From JAGTQI01 sp038868115 (GTDB lineage: Archaea; Thermoproteota; Bathyarchaeia; Bathyarchaeales; Bathycorpusculaceae), in the NCBI GenBank assembly GCA_038868115.1, contig JAWBXA010000006.1:1-59121 (forward strand): a DNA stretch of 59,121 nucleotides. The letters run 5' to 3'. Shown here one piece after another: positions 32,196 to 41,156 of the stretch. The position numbers and the translations under genes are program-made. Within the stretch, counting starts at the first letter, position 1. Each line of letters opens with the position of its first letter. The notes below the pieces were generated by a model, which saw only the letters and a list, made by a program, of their open reading frames with translations, was not told the origin of the DNA and searched no databases.

Positions 32196-33729
32196 CAGCT
32201 CTTTGCACCTTCAAGTGGCTCATTGGGTCATCCAAAACCTTTGGAATCCAGTCTAATAGGTCTGATGCCATCATGTGGTAACCTTTCTCTTCGAAAACAA
32301 AGTCTCCAGTAGCACCATTCACAAAGGCTCCGGCAGCCGCCGCCTCAAATGGGTCTGCGCCTTGCGCCAGGAAAGCGCCAACAATGCCTGAAAGAACGTC
32401 TCCCGTTCCGCCGACCGTCATACCTGGATTCCCTGTGAAATTGAATTTGTAGCGTTTTTTGTCGGCTATTATGTCCACTGCGCCCTTAAGAAGCAGCACA
32501 ACGCCCAATCCGGCGGCTGTTTTCTGCACCTCTAAGGCTTTTTCTTTTAAGTTTTCTGGCGGTCTCTTTCCAGTTAGTGTGGCGTACTCTCCGGTATGGG
32601 GCGTGAGCACGGCTGGCACATTTAGCCTTCTCTTAAATTCTGCAAAGGCTTTCAATCCGTCAGCATCCAACAATAAGGGTTTGCCAGCCTCTTCCACAGC
32701 TTCAATTAAGGCTTTAACCGCTGGTTTTGTTTCCGAGTGAAGCCCTAACCCTGGACCAACAATAACGGCATCCGCCTTCTCTACATATGTTTTTAGGGTT
32801 GGGATGTTGCCCATGTTTAAGTGTTCTCCATCAAGCTTTATCGTTATTAGGTCTGGTGTAAGAGCGGCAATGTCGTGAGCTATTTTGTGGGGGGCGGCGA
32901 CATAAGCCAGATCAACGCCGGTTCTAAGGGCGGCGAGCGCCACCAGTGCTGGAGCACCAGAAAAAGTTTCGCTTCCGCCCACAATGAGCAGTTTGCCAAA
33001 ATCGCCTTTGCGTGATTCTGGAGGGCGCGGTTTCACAACGAGGCTTACGTCCCCCGGTCCAACATATTTTTCAAATTCTTTTGGCAAGCCTATATCTTTG
33101 ACCAGCAATTCGCCAACATAGTCCTTGGCTTTCTCCAAACCCACCTTAGCCTTGTAAAAAGTTATTGTCAGATTTGCCTTCACAGCTGTTCCTAAAACTT
33201 CTCCTGTGTCGGAGTCTATGCCTGTTGGCACGTCAACAGCCACTTTAAAGGCGTTTAGTATGTTTATTTTTTCAACAAGCTGTTGTATTGGCGGCTTAAG
33301 CCTGCCCTTTGTGCCTGTTCCAAGCAGTGCATCAATAACAACTTCCGCCTCTACGCTTGGCATTAATGCACTGTCCGCAACTTCGTGGATGGTTATGCTT
33401 TCCTTTAGGAGTTGTATAGCCCTCCAGTTCTCCAAAGCCGCTTTATGGGAAATTTCTTTCGCCTTTCCAGCCAGAATGACGGTTACCTTAAAACCCATAG
33501 AGGATAAATGCCTTGCCGCAACAAAACCATCCCCGCCATTACCGCCCAAACCGCAGAAAATTACTACCTTCTTGTCTGGGGTGAATCTTCTGGCCATTTC
33601 CTGGGCTACATTTCGCCCAGCATTTTCCATGAGCTGAAGCTGAGAAACCCCGAAATATTCCGCGTTCAGCTCCAAAGCTCGCATTTCGCGACTTGTAATG
33701 CATTCGTTTACAACACTTTCAACAGTCAT
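32176..33729 (-). CDS. nnrD: Bifunctional NAD(P)HX epimerase/dehydratase
   Basis: 517 aa fusion that repairs hydrated NAD(P)H. N-terminal YjeF_N epimerase domain (about 1-215): MENAGRNVAQEMARRF, FCGLGGNGGDGFVAARHL, VDVPTGIDSDTGEV. C-terminal ADP- or ATP-dependent dehydratase domain (about 220-517): LLIVGGSETFSGAPALVALAAL, LTPHTGEYATLTG, NPGMTVGGTGDVLSGIVGAFLAQG. Both sets of catalytic motifs look complete. Confidence 0.95.
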   Translation of the reverse strand: MTVESVVNECITSREMRALELNAEYFGVSQLQLMENAGRNVAQEMARRFTPDKKVVIFCGLGGNGGDGFVAARHLSSMGFKVTVILAGKAKEISHKAALENWRAIQLLKESITIHEVADSALMPSVEAEVVIDALLGTGTKGRLKPPIQQLVEKINILNAFKVAVDVPTGIDSDTGEVLGTAVKANLTITFYKAKVGLEKAKDYVGELLVKDIGLPKEFEKYVGPGDVSLVVKPRPPESRKGDFGKLLIVGGSETFSGAPALVALAALRTGVDLAYVAAPHKIAHDIAALTPDLITIKLDGEHLNMGNIPTLKTYVEKADAVIVGPGLGLHSETKPAVKALIEAVEEAGKPLLLDADGLKAFAEFKRRLNVPAVLTPHTGEYATLTGKRPPENLKEKALEVQKTAAGLGVVLLLKGAVDIIADKKRYKFNFTGNPGMTVGGTGDVLSGIVGAFLAQGADPFEAAAAGAFVNGATGDFVFEEKGYHMMASDLLDWIPKVLDDPMSHLKVQRAGAAKTS

Positions 33730-33875
33730 GCCTCGGACCTAACAGTTAATATAGCATGTTAAGGATAAGAATATTATGAGCAACACCACTAAATACTTCT
33801 CGGACAACACAAAACATTTTTAAAACAAAATATTTTAATTAGATTAAGGCTAGACGATACTGTGAGGAGATTTTA

Positions 33876-34118
33876 ATGCCGAAAGCCTTTGTATTGATTA
33901 ATACGGAGATAGGCTCAGAAGCAGAAGTCCTAAAAGATTTGAAGAAGATTGAGGGCGTTGAGGAAGCCTTCGCCGTTTACGGCGTATACGACATAATCGC
34001 AAGAGTTAGCGCAGAATCAATGGACAAGCTTAAGGAAATTGTTACTTGGCGTATCCGTAGGCTTGACAAAGTTAGATCAACATTAACAATGATTGTGATT
34101 GAGGAGTCAACAAAGTAA
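33876..34118 (+). CDS. Stand-alone Lrp/AsnC effector-binding domain
   Basis: 80 aa. Only the RAM/AsnC ligand-binding half of an Lrp regulator, without HTH. Seen: FVLINTEIGSEAEVLKDLKKI, VEEAFAVYGVYDIIARV, STLTMIVIEE. Such small proteins can form mixed oligomers with full Lrp regulators or act as amino acid sensors. ATG 33876 with GTGAGGAGA 5 nt upstream and a TATA-like TTTTTAAAA at 33817-33825. Confidence 0.88.
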   Translation: MPKAFVLINTEIGSEAEVLKDLKKIEGVEEAFAVYGVYDIIARVSAESMDKLKEIVTWRIRRLDKVRSTLTMIVIEESTK

Positions 34119-34182
34119 CAGCCTCACTTTCTTTTATTTTCAAGTATGTAAAGTGTTCGCGAAAGCGTACATTTTTTAAAGC

Positions 34183-34190
34183 CTTTAAAA
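34183..34190 (+). promoter_or_regulatory. TATA box of tiaS
   Basis: CTTTAAAA lies 22-29 nt before ATG 34212, pointing to a leaderless mRNA and to 34212, not 34194, as the start. An 8-bp TTCGCGAA palindrome (34156-34163) is just upstream. Confidence 0.5.
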
Positions 34191-34211
34191 GTAATGCTGT
34201 TAGGCTTGTCG

Positions 34212-35549
34212 ATGACTTTAAAGTACATGCACATAGGCTTTGATGATACAGACTCTCTTCGAAGAGGATGCACAACCTACGTTGCAGCACTCTTAGTAGA
34301 GAAATTGCAAAAGTTAGGCGTAGAATTCACAGACTATCCAAATCTTGTTAGGCTAAACCCGAACGTTCCATGGAAAACTAGGGGGAACGGTGCGCTCTGC
34401 CTGAGAATAAAATGTGAAAAAAGCCTCGTTGACGTGGTTAAAGAAATGGTAATAGAAACTGTTAGGGAAAACTCAGACCTAGCCTATAAAGGAACAGAGC
34501 CGGGAATAGTCTTCTTCCCGAAAGCAAAAATTCCAAGGGAAGTTAAAGCTTTTGCAAAAAACGCGATAACTGGCATTGTGAACATGAAAACAGCCCTAAA
34601 AATCCTTAAAAAGTTCAAAGCCGAAGCTGTAGGCTTCAAAAGTGGGCGTGGAATAATTGGCGGTTTAGCCGCTGTGGGTGAAAACCTTGAAGGAGACCAC
34701 ACCTTCGAGGTTATAGCCTACCGTGTTCCTGAAAACTATGGCTTAAAAAGAAGGATAGATGTGGCATCTGTTGTTGAGATGGATAGGGCGACAGCTCCCT
34801 ACACTTTCAACAACGTTGACCCGGAAACTGGTAGAATCTTGATAACGCCCCGTGGGCCAGATCCAATACTCTTTGGTATAAGGGGTGAAACTCCAGAAGT
34901 TGTTAAGAAGGCTTTTGAGATGGTTAGATCCCTTGAGCCGGTGGAACGATGGGTCATATTCCGCACAAACCACGGCACAGACGCCCATTTAAAGCGGATC
35001 AAAAGTTTAAGTGATGTAAAACCCTACCATCCAGTCATAGCTCGGGGAACAGTGGCTTCGAATCCAAAGATAATCCCGAGAAGACACGTCGTTTTTCAGA
35101 TTAAGGATGACAGCGCTTGCATCTACTGCGCTGCGTACGAGCCTACTGGCACATTGAGAAAAGTGGCAAGCAAACTCATAGTCGGTGACTTTGTGGAAGT
35201 TTACGGCGGCGTTCGTCCACCATCTGAGAAGCGTCCGTTAACTATAAACCTTGAAAAACTACGCGTGCTAAAACTGGCGCCAAAAATTGTTTATCAAAAC
35301 CCAACATGCCCTAAATGTGGTAGACGGCTAAAATCCATGGGAAGAGGCAAAGGTTTCAGGTGTGAGAAATGTATTACACGTTATGCAAAACTGGAGAAAA
35401 TTGCTGTCGAAGTTAAACGTGAAGTGCGGAAGGGGCTCTATATCACCTCACCCCGTTCCCAAAGACATCTAACAAAGCCTTTCATCCGCTATGGAATGGA
35501 AAAGCGCAACACACCTATAAAATTGATTGAAGGTTGGCACTTTCCTTAA
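34212..35549 (+). CDS. tiaS: tRNA(Ile2) 2-agmatinylcytidine synthetase TiaS
   Basis: 445 aa. Joins agmatine to C34 of tRNA(Ile2) so that it reads AUA. Seen: N-terminal HIGFDDTDSLRRGCTTYVAALL (TiaS opening), LNPNVPWKTRGNGALCL, the ferredoxin-like and OB-fold region (GTVASNPKIIPRRHVVFQIKDD), and a C-terminal zinc ribbon CPKCG...CEKC. Archaea-specific and normally single copy. Full length. Confidence 0.95.
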   Translation: MTLKYMHIGFDDTDSLRRGCTTYVAALLVEKLQKLGVEFTDYPNLVRLNPNVPWKTRGNGALCLRIKCEKSLVDVVKEMVIETVRENSDLAYKGTEPGIVFFPKAKIPREVKAFAKNAITGIVNMKTALKILKKFKAEAVGFKSGRGIIGGLAAVGENLEGDHTFEVIAYRVPENYGLKRRIDVASVVEMDRATAPYTFNNVDPETGRILITPRGPDPILFGIRGETPEVVKKAFEMVRSLEPVERWVIFRTNHGTDAHLKRIKSLSDVKPYHPVIARGTVASNPKIIPRRHVVFQIKDDSACIYCAAYEPTGTLRKVASKLIVGDFVEVYGGVRPPSEKRPLTINLEKLRVLKLAPKIVYQNPTCPKCGRRLKSMGRGKGFRCEKCITRYAKLEKIAVEVKREVRKGLYITSPRSQRHLTKPFIRYGMEKRNTPIKLIEGWHFP

Positions 35550-35565
35550 GGGACGTCCGCCAAAT

Positions 35566-35811
35566 TTAGCCTTCTTTAACTTTGAAGATTTCACACAAAA
35601 GCCTATAAAGCTCGTCTCCACCCTCAACTTTCGAGAAGAGCTCTTTTTCAGCCTTAAGTATGCGCCCAACAGCCTGATAAGTTTGCCTCCACTCCAACTC
35701 CTTCCACATCAACTTATAATTCTTCAGCTCAATCCAAGCCCTAAAGATCAGAACAGCGAACATGCCTAGGGTCAAAGCTAAATTTAACAAGTATATTTCA
35801 AACAATTCCAA
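35566..35811 (-). CDS. Small membrane protein with helical tail
   Basis: 81 aa from TTG 35811, which has GGAGGTG 6 nt upstream; TTG 35826 is a longer alternative. Seen: one membrane helix (about 4-26, IYLLNLALTLGMFAVLIFRA), then a basic and acidic helix (MWKELEWRQTYQAVGRILKAEKELF) that could form a coiled coil on the cytoplasmic side. No family recognised. A TATA (35852-35860) lies upstream. Confidence 0.55.
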   Translation of the reverse strand: MELFEIYLLNLALTLGMFAVLIFRAWIELKNYKLMWKELEWRQTYQAVGRILKAEKELFSKVEGGDELYRLLCEIFKVKEG

Positions 35812-35851
35812 CCCATCCACCTCCAATCAACACTGAAATAATGCTGAAAAG

Positions 35852-35860
35852 TTTTATAAG
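35852..35860. promoter_or_regulatory. TATA element between divergent small membrane genes
   Basis: TTTTATAAG on the plus strand is CTTATAAAA on the minus strand, 41-49 nt from the minus-strand TTG at 35811 and 48-56 nt from FUN14 at 35908. FUN14 may instead use TAATAAAATTTAA at 35862-35874. Confidence 0.4.
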
Positions 35861-35907
35861 GTAATAAAATTTAACAGTTAACAGAACGTTCGGAGAAGCC
35901 TCCAAAA

Positions 35908-36219
35908 ATGAGCGAGGTTTTGCCGTCAATAATTTTTCAGATGGGTGTTGGTGGAATTGGTGGCTACGTTTTAGGATTTGCTCTCAAAAAATTTAGCAAG
36001 CTTATATTTGTGATAGGGCTTTTTATCATTGTGCTTTTTTATCTTGGCATGAAGGGAGTCATGCACGTAAGCATAAACTATGACGCCTTGTCAAAGACCA
36101 TAAGCAACTTATTTCATTTGGCTGGAGCAGCCATTTCTTGGCTGGCTGGTGTGGTGGCTCTGTTGCCCTTCGCTGGAAGCTTCATTGTTGGCTTTCTGAT
36201 AGGCTATAAACTTGGATAG
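35908..36219 (+). CDS. FUN14-family membrane protein
   Basis: 103 aa. Eukaryotic FUNDC1 acts in mitophagy; the role of archaeal FUN14 proteins is unknown. Seen: GVGGIGGYVLGFALKKFSKLI, a second helix with VIGLFIIVLFYLGMKG, and the C-terminal LPFAGSFIVGFLIGYKLG. Gly-rich helix packing typical of the family. 27 nt upstream of alaS and possibly cotranscribed. Confidence 0.85.
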   Translation: MSEVLPSIIFQMGVGGIGGYVLGFALKKFSKLIFVIGLFIIVLFYLGMKGVMHVSINYDALSKTISNLFHLAGAAISWLAGVVALLPFAGSFIVGFLIGYKLG

Positions 36220-36246
36220 CAAAATAGTTTAAATGGAAGGTTTCGT

Positions 36247-39177
36247 TTGTTAATTCGTCAAAACACCATAATAAGAGTAGAGAGCTTACAGAGGCGTTCA
36301 GAATTGGAGAGATTTCCAGCAGAAGAGTATGATCTTCCATTCTTTAAAGAGAAAGGCTACGTTAGGAAGCTTTGTCCAAAATGTGGCGCATACTTTTGGA
36401 CCCTCAATCCTCAGCAGGAAACTTGTGGGGAGGCCAGACCGGAAGGGTGTGCCCACTACACCTTTATTGGAAATTCGCCGACAAAGCGGAGCTACAATTT
36501 TCGTGAGATGCGGGAATTTTTCCTATCTTTTTTTGAGAAGCGGGGGCATACGCGAATAAAGCCTTACCCTGTTGTGGCTAGGTGGCGGGACGACATATAT
36601 TTGACGCATGCAAGCATAATTGACTTTCAGCCTTATGTCACCGAGGGGATTGCCCCGCCTCCGGCGAATCCTCTTGTCGTGGCTCAACCTTGTATTCGCC
36701 TTGTGGACATAACCAACACTGGTCCAACTTTCGGCAAGTACGTCACAATTTTTGAGATGGGCGGGGAACACGCCTTCAACTACCCTGACAAGGAGGTTTA
36801 TTGGAAGGACGAAACTGTTCGTTATCATGACGAATTCGCAAAAGAGTTGGGCATAAAGTCAGAAGAGGTAACATACAAGGAGGGAGTCTGGTCCGGTGGC
36901 GGAAATGCTGGTCCATGTTTAGAATGTATAGTTCGCGGGTTAGAAGTTGCCACACTTGTTTTTATGCAATACAAGGTTGTCGGCGGCCGGTTTGTCAAGT
37001 TGCCCATACGAACCGTAGATGTTGGCTACGGGATAGACCGTTACGCATGGCTCTCACATGGCTCCGTAAGCGCTTTCCACGCTATTTACGGCGAGTTACT
37101 TGACAAAGTCTTCAAGATGGCCGGAGTAAGCGTCGATTATGACTTGCTGGCGAGGGTTGCCAAGTTTTCAGCTGCAATAAACCTTGACAAGGGTGACGGT
37201 AGGCTCGAAGTCAGAAAAAAAGTAGCCGAGTTAGTGGGTGTAAACGCTGAAAAGCTTGATGAAATTTTGCTTCCAGTTGAAAACGTCTTTGCAGTCACAG
37301 ATCACACGAAATGTTTAACTTTCATTCTTTCGGAGGGGGTTGTGCCCTCCAACATTCAAGAGGGTTATCTGGCTAGGCTTCTTTTCCGTAGAATCTACCG
37401 CCTGTTAAGGATGCTAGGCATTCCTGAAAAGCTTTGTAACATTTTTGACTTGCAAATCGACTACTGGTCTTTGGACTATCCACATCTTAAGGAGATGCGC
37501 AGCGAAATAATGGAGATCCTTGCTATTGAAAAGGAGAAGTACGAGGAAACCATAACTAGAGGCGAGCGCCTGATAAGGAAGCTCGCCGGGGAGCTTAAAG
37601 CTAAAGGCGTTGGACGTGTTCCAGTTGAAACAATAACCGAGCTTTATGATTCGCANNNNNNNNNNNNNNNNNNNNNNNNNNNNNNNNNNNNNNNNNNNNN
37701 NNNNNNNNNNNNNNNNNNNNNNNNNNNNNNNNNNNNNNNNNNNNNNNNNNNNNNTGGTGTTCCGCCTGAAATTGTTAAGGAGATAGCTGAAAGCGAGGGT
37801 TTAGAGGCAACCGTTCCGGAGAACTTCTATGCTTTAATCGCTGAAAGGCACATGCAAGCCCAGAAGCCAGCTGAGGAGGCTACAACTGAAAAGTGGCTTG
37901 AAGATGAAGTGGCTGGCATCCAGGAGACCGAGGCGCTTTACCACAAGGACCAGTATATGCGGGAGTTTGAGGCTAAAGTCTTAAAGGTTATTGGCGGTGG
38001 TGAATACGTTATTCTGGACAAAACATGTTTCTATCCGGAGGGTGGTGGGCAACCGTCAGACAGTGGTTGGCTATTTTTTAAAGATGGGAAAGCCGAAGTT
38101 TTAGACGTGAAGAAAGTTGGTAAGGTTATTGTTCACAAAATTAGCGGCGAAAAGGCCCCGTTGGAAGGCGCCATTGTTAAGGGAGTAATCGACTGGGATA
38201 AGCGCTACGCCCTAATGAAGGCGCATACGGCCACCCACATTATTAATGGCGCGGCGCGGCGCGTTTTGGGACAGCATGTTTGGCAGTTTGGCACGCAAAA
38301 GAGTGTTGAAAGCTCAAGGCTTGACATATCCCATTACCGCAGACTAACACGGGAAGAAGTACAGAAAATAGAAACTTTAGCCAACGAAGCTGTCTTCAGA
38401 AACATAACAGTTGAAACCATGTGGCTTCCAAGGTCAGAAGCTGAAAGCCAATATGGCTTTAGGCTTTACCAAGGCGGAGTCGTTCCAGGCAAAGAAATCC
38501 GTGTTGTGAAGATTGGAGACTGGGAAGTTGAAGCCTGCGCTGGGACTCACGTAAGGAATACCGGCGAGATAGGCTTTATAAAAATAATCCATTCGGAGAA
38601 AATCCAAGACGGTGTTGAAAGGCTTGTTTATGCCGTTGGGATCCAAGCCTTAAAGGCAGTGCAAAGAAACGAGGAGCTTCTTTGGCGAGTTTCAGAAACT
38701 CTAGGTGCACCGTTGGAAAAGCTGGACAAAACGGTTGAAAAACTTGTTGGGAAATTGAAAGAGGTTAAGGCGGAGAGGAGGAAGCTTGTGGAGAAGTTGG
38801 CTAAAAAGGCTGAACTAAACCTTGAGGTTGTCCGCCAAATTGGCGAAGTTAAGCTTCTGGCACGTGATTTTAAGGATGAGATAGACGTTGATGTTATGGT
38901 TCAGACGGCAAACGAAATAATAAGGAAGTACAACGCGGCTGTTGCTGTTCTTTATGGTTCAGATGGCAAAACAGCCCGGATAATAGTTATGGCTGGGAAG
39001 GAGGCTGTTAAAAAAGGCGTCAACGCTGCTGAAATAGTTCGAGAAGCATCAGCAATAATTGGCGGTGGAGGCGGTGGAAGAACAAACTTCGCACAAGGCG
39101 GGGGCACAAAACCAGAGAAGCTGAAAGAGGCCCTTAAAAAGGTTGAAGAAATTTTAAAGAGGCAGATTGGCGCATAA
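36247..39177 (+). CDS. alaS: Alanyl-tRNA synthetase (archaeal type), interrupted by N run
   Basis: Seen: N-terminal CPKCGAYFW zinc motif of archaeal AlaS, class II catalytic core, editing domain with AHTATHIINGA and CAGTHVRNTGEIG, a coiled-coil region and the C-terminal IIGGGGGGRTNFAQGGG. N run at 37656-37754 (99 nt): the flanks read GAT TCG CA|T GGT when joined directly (Asp-Ser-His-Gly), matching the family, so nothing is missing and the true length is about 943 aa. TTG start at 36247, with GGAAGG 6 nt upstream. Confidence 0.95.
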   Translation: MLIRQNTIIRVESLQRRSELERFPAEEYDLPFFKEKGYVRKLCPKCGAYFWTLNPQQETCGEARPEGCAHYTFIGNSPTKRSYNFREMREFFLSFFEKRGHTRIKPYPVVARWRDDIYLTHASIIDFQPYVTEGIAPPPANPLVVAQPCIRLVDITNTGPTFGKYVTIFEMGGEHAFNYPDKEVYWKDETVRYHDEFAKELGIKSEEVTYKEGVWSGGGNAGPCLECIVRGLEVATLVFMQYKVVGGRFVKLPIRTVDVGYGIDRYAWLSHGSVSAFHAIYGELLDKVFKMAGVSVDYDLLARVAKFSAAINLDKGDGRLEVRKKVAELVGVNAEKLDEILLPVENVFAVTDHTKCLTFILSEGVVPSNIQEGYLARLLFRRIYRLLRMLGIPEKLCNIFDLQIDYWSLDYPHLKEMRSEIMEILAIEKEKYEETITRGERLIRKLAGELKAKGVGRVPVETITELYDSXXXXXXXXXXXXXXXXXXXXXXXXXXXXXXXXXXGVPPEIVKEIAESEGLEATVPENFYALIAERHMQAQKPAEEATTEKWLEDEVAGIQETEALYHKDQYMREFEAKVLKVIGGGEYVILDKTCFYPEGGGQPSDSGWLFFKDGKAEVLDVKKVGKVIVHKISGEKAPLEGAIVKGVIDWDKRYALMKAHTATHIINGAARRVLGQHVWQFGTQKSVESSRLDISHYRRLTREEVQKIETLANEAVFRNITVETMWLPRSEAESQYGFRLYQGGVVPGKEIRVVKIGDWEVEACAGTHVRNTGEIGFIKIIHSEKIQDGVERLVYAVGIQALKAVQRNEELLWRVSETLGAPLEKLDKTVEKLVGKLKEVKAERRKLVEKLAKKAELNLEVVRQIGEVKLLARDFKDEIDVDVMVQTANEIIRKYNAAVAVLYGSDGKTARIIVMAGKEAVKKGVNAAEIVREASAIIGGGGGGRTNFAQGGGTKPEKLKEALKKVEEILKRQIGA
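37656..37754. other. Scaffold gap inside alaS
   Basis: 99 Ns; flanks abut in frame when the Ns are removed. Spacer of nominal size, not a measured gap. Confidence 0.85.
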
Positions 39178-39372
39178 TTTGAATTTTTGCCTAGAAAAGC
39201 CTCTAGAGAAAACTTCTGAAGGCATTAACAATTAAGTATAAACCCTCGTGGGCTTAAACAATTTTTAGCTGTTTAAAGCTTAAGTTACAGCAGTACAGAA
39301 ACCTTAAACTTACATAGGCAAATTTAAGCGCTCTAAAAAGAAGGTTTGAAAATGGGACTTTGTCTTAAGCCT

Positions 39373-39771
39373 TTAAAATTGGAGTTTTTTGAGGGATTTT
39401 TCTATGTCAGCTTTTTTCTCGAGAAATATGCTTATTTTGTTTTCGCCTATTGTTAGGGAAAGGATTTTGACCTCTTTTCCTTCCACAAGTATGTTTTTGA
39501 AGTCCCCTAAACTGAAAAGCTCTGATAGTTCTTCTGCTGCATCCAGCGCTGATGAAGAGAGAATAGCATACTCTATCAGCTTTGTCGGATCTTTGAGGTC
39601 TATTGTTGCTGATGTGGCGTTTCGCAGTATATACCCTATAACGCCATCGTAGCCTTTAATCTCTTCTAAGCGAGTTTTTAAGTCTTCTATTGTTGCTGTT
39701 TCTATAGCTACTGGCTGGGCTTGTGCTTCAGCGGTTACGGTTTCTTCCAGGCTTTTCCTTTTTCTTGTCAT
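39373..39771 (-). CDS. Roadblock/LC7-domain protein A
   Basis: 132 aa. After a charged, low-complexity N-terminus (1-25), the rest fits a roadblock/LC7 fold: helix TIEDLKTRLEEIKGYDGVIGYIL, strand TSATIDL, helix with DAAEELSELFSLGDF, strands ILVEGKEVKILSLTIGENKISIFLE, and final helix. Roadblock proteins bind and regulate Ras-like GTPases or sit on membranes as dimers. Last gene of a co-oriented set; GGAGG 7 nt before ATG 39771. Confidence 0.7.
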   Translation of the reverse strand: MTRKRKSLEETVTAEAQAQPVAIETATIEDLKTRLEEIKGYDGVIGYILRNATSATIDLKDPTKLIEYAILSSSALDAAEELSELFSLGDFKNILVEGKEVKILSLTIGENKISIFLEKKADIEKSLKKLQF

Positions 39772-39786
39772 AACATTGCCTCCATT

Positions 39787-40608
39787 TTATTCTATTACAG
39801 GTTTAACCCTGACGAGTTCGCCCTTTTTAACCTCTAGGGCTAGCTGCATTTTTTCTGGAATTTGCACAATTCCCTTGCCAAGGTATTTTGAATCTTTTAT
39901 AGGTTTAACCTTACACTTTGTTGTTTTTCCATTGAAGGTTTTTATCTCAACATATTCGACTTTTCTTCCTTCAAGCATATTTTCCCACTGAGTTAAGATT
40001 TCATTGTCTATGCGCACAGCGTCTGATGTCACCAACAACCCTCCAATGTTTTCTACTATAAGCTGGGTTGCTGGCACCTCTATTATTTTAATTTCTTCTT
40101 TTGGCTCTTCTATTGATTCTTCAGCAACTTCCTTCTCCATGAACTCTTCAATTTTCGGGGGTTCCGGCTTGTCCGTGATGGGCATTGTTGATGTTGGCGC
40201 TGCAGCCTTATGTGAGGGTATATTTTTGAAGGGGGTAGGGCTGATTTTCTCTAGAATTTTAAGAACTGTTGGGATTATAATGCGGGTTAAAGTGTTAATG
40301 TAGTTTAGGTCTGCCTTTGCAGACATGACCATAACGAGATTATGCCCGCCAAAATTGTTAAGGGTTACCGTGCCACCGCCACATTTTAGGGTTACAGCTT
40401 CAACGCCTCCTATGGCTTCAGCCCTGTTGAAAATGTCGTTGAAGGCATCTAAAACTCGAGTTATGACCTTTTGAGAGGTTACAGAGTCTCCGGCGATTAT
40501 TTCGCCTGTTTCTTTGAAGATAAAGGTGTGCTGTATTTCTTGACAAGCGTTCCGTATTTCGTTTAAAGTATTTTGTAGCGCAAGAGTGTAAACATCTTCT
40601 TCCATCAT
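39787..40608 (-). CDS. Roadblock-like protein B with extra C-terminal beta domain
   Basis: 273 aa. Residues about 5-125 look like a second roadblock/LC7 domain: NTLNEIRNACQEIQHTFIFKETGEIIAGD, a helix with VLDAFNDIFNRAEAIGG, VTLKCGGGTVTLNNFGGHNLVMVMSAKADL. A Pro/Glu-rich linker (about 130-180) follows. The last 90 residues form a beta-rich domain ending GKGIVQIPEKMQLALEVKKGELVRVKP, reminiscent of AbrB-like or double-psi barrels; I cannot assign it. ATG 40608 with AGGTGG upstream. Confidence 0.6.
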   Translation of the reverse strand: MMEEDVYTLALQNTLNEIRNACQEIQHTFIFKETGEIIAGDSVTSQKVITRVLDAFNDIFNRAEAIGGVEAVTLKCGGGTVTLNNFGGHNLVMVMSAKADLNYINTLTRIIIPTVLKILEKISPTPFKNIPSHKAAAPTSTMPITDKPEPPKIEEFMEKEVAEESIEEPKEEIKIIEVPATQLIVENIGGLLVTSDAVRIDNEILTQWENMLEGRKVEYVEIKTFNGKTTKCKVKPIKDSKYLGKGIVQIPEKMQLALEVKKGELVRVKPVIE

Positions 40609-40639
40609 GTTTCCACCTGCTTTGAAAGGATGAATCCTA

Positions 40640-41065
40640 CTATGTTATCTTGAATAGGATGCGCTCTGGAACGCCATCGTTTTCCACAACAATGTATTTT
40701 AGGCCTTCAGTGTCGCCCAGCTGGTCAAGCCACTTTAAGGCTTCTCGTGCCTTTTGTAAGACCAGAAGCCTCTCCTGATAACTGCGCACTACCTGCTCTA
40801 TGGCCGTCAGTTCATGGAACGGGTTGGCGTCTAAAACTATGATTAAATTGCCAACAGTGATTTCGCCTAAGCTTTCAGCGGCCACTTTTTTCCCAGACAG
40901 CTTCATAACCACTTCACGAATCTTCTTCGACTTTTCAGCGAGGGCTCTAATTTCGTCTAGGCGGCGCAGGTACTCACCCAAAGTGCTCTTAGTTTCGGCA
41001 ATCTGCTTTTCCAAAGTTTCGGCTATATCTTCAGCCGAAGCATACTCCTTTATTTCAACCACCAT
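40640..41065 (-). CDS. Coiled-coil protein of the roadblock cluster
   Basis: 141 aa, not recognised. Seen: helix with heptad-like pattern (about 10-55, IAETLEKQIAETKSTLGEYL), a strand VGNLIIVLDANPFHELTAIE, a second long helix (about 82-115), and a C-terminal strand pair GLKYIVVENDGVPERILFKI. Strong SD GGAGGTG 8 nt before ATG 41065. Soluble; may be an adaptor for the two roadblock proteins downstream. Confidence 0.6.
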   Translation of the reverse strand: MVVEIKEYASAEDIAETLEKQIAETKSTLGEYLRRLDEIRALAEKSKKIREVVMKLSGKKVAAESLGEITVGNLIIVLDANPFHELTAIEQVVRSYQERLLVLQKAREALKWLDQLGDTEGLKYIVVENDGVPERILFKIT

Positions 41066-41156
41066 ATAGTTTTACACCTCCAACACACAATAGAATAGAA
41101 GGGAATTTTGGAAACAGCTAACACCCTACCCCCCAATCCCAACGCGTCAAAGGAAT

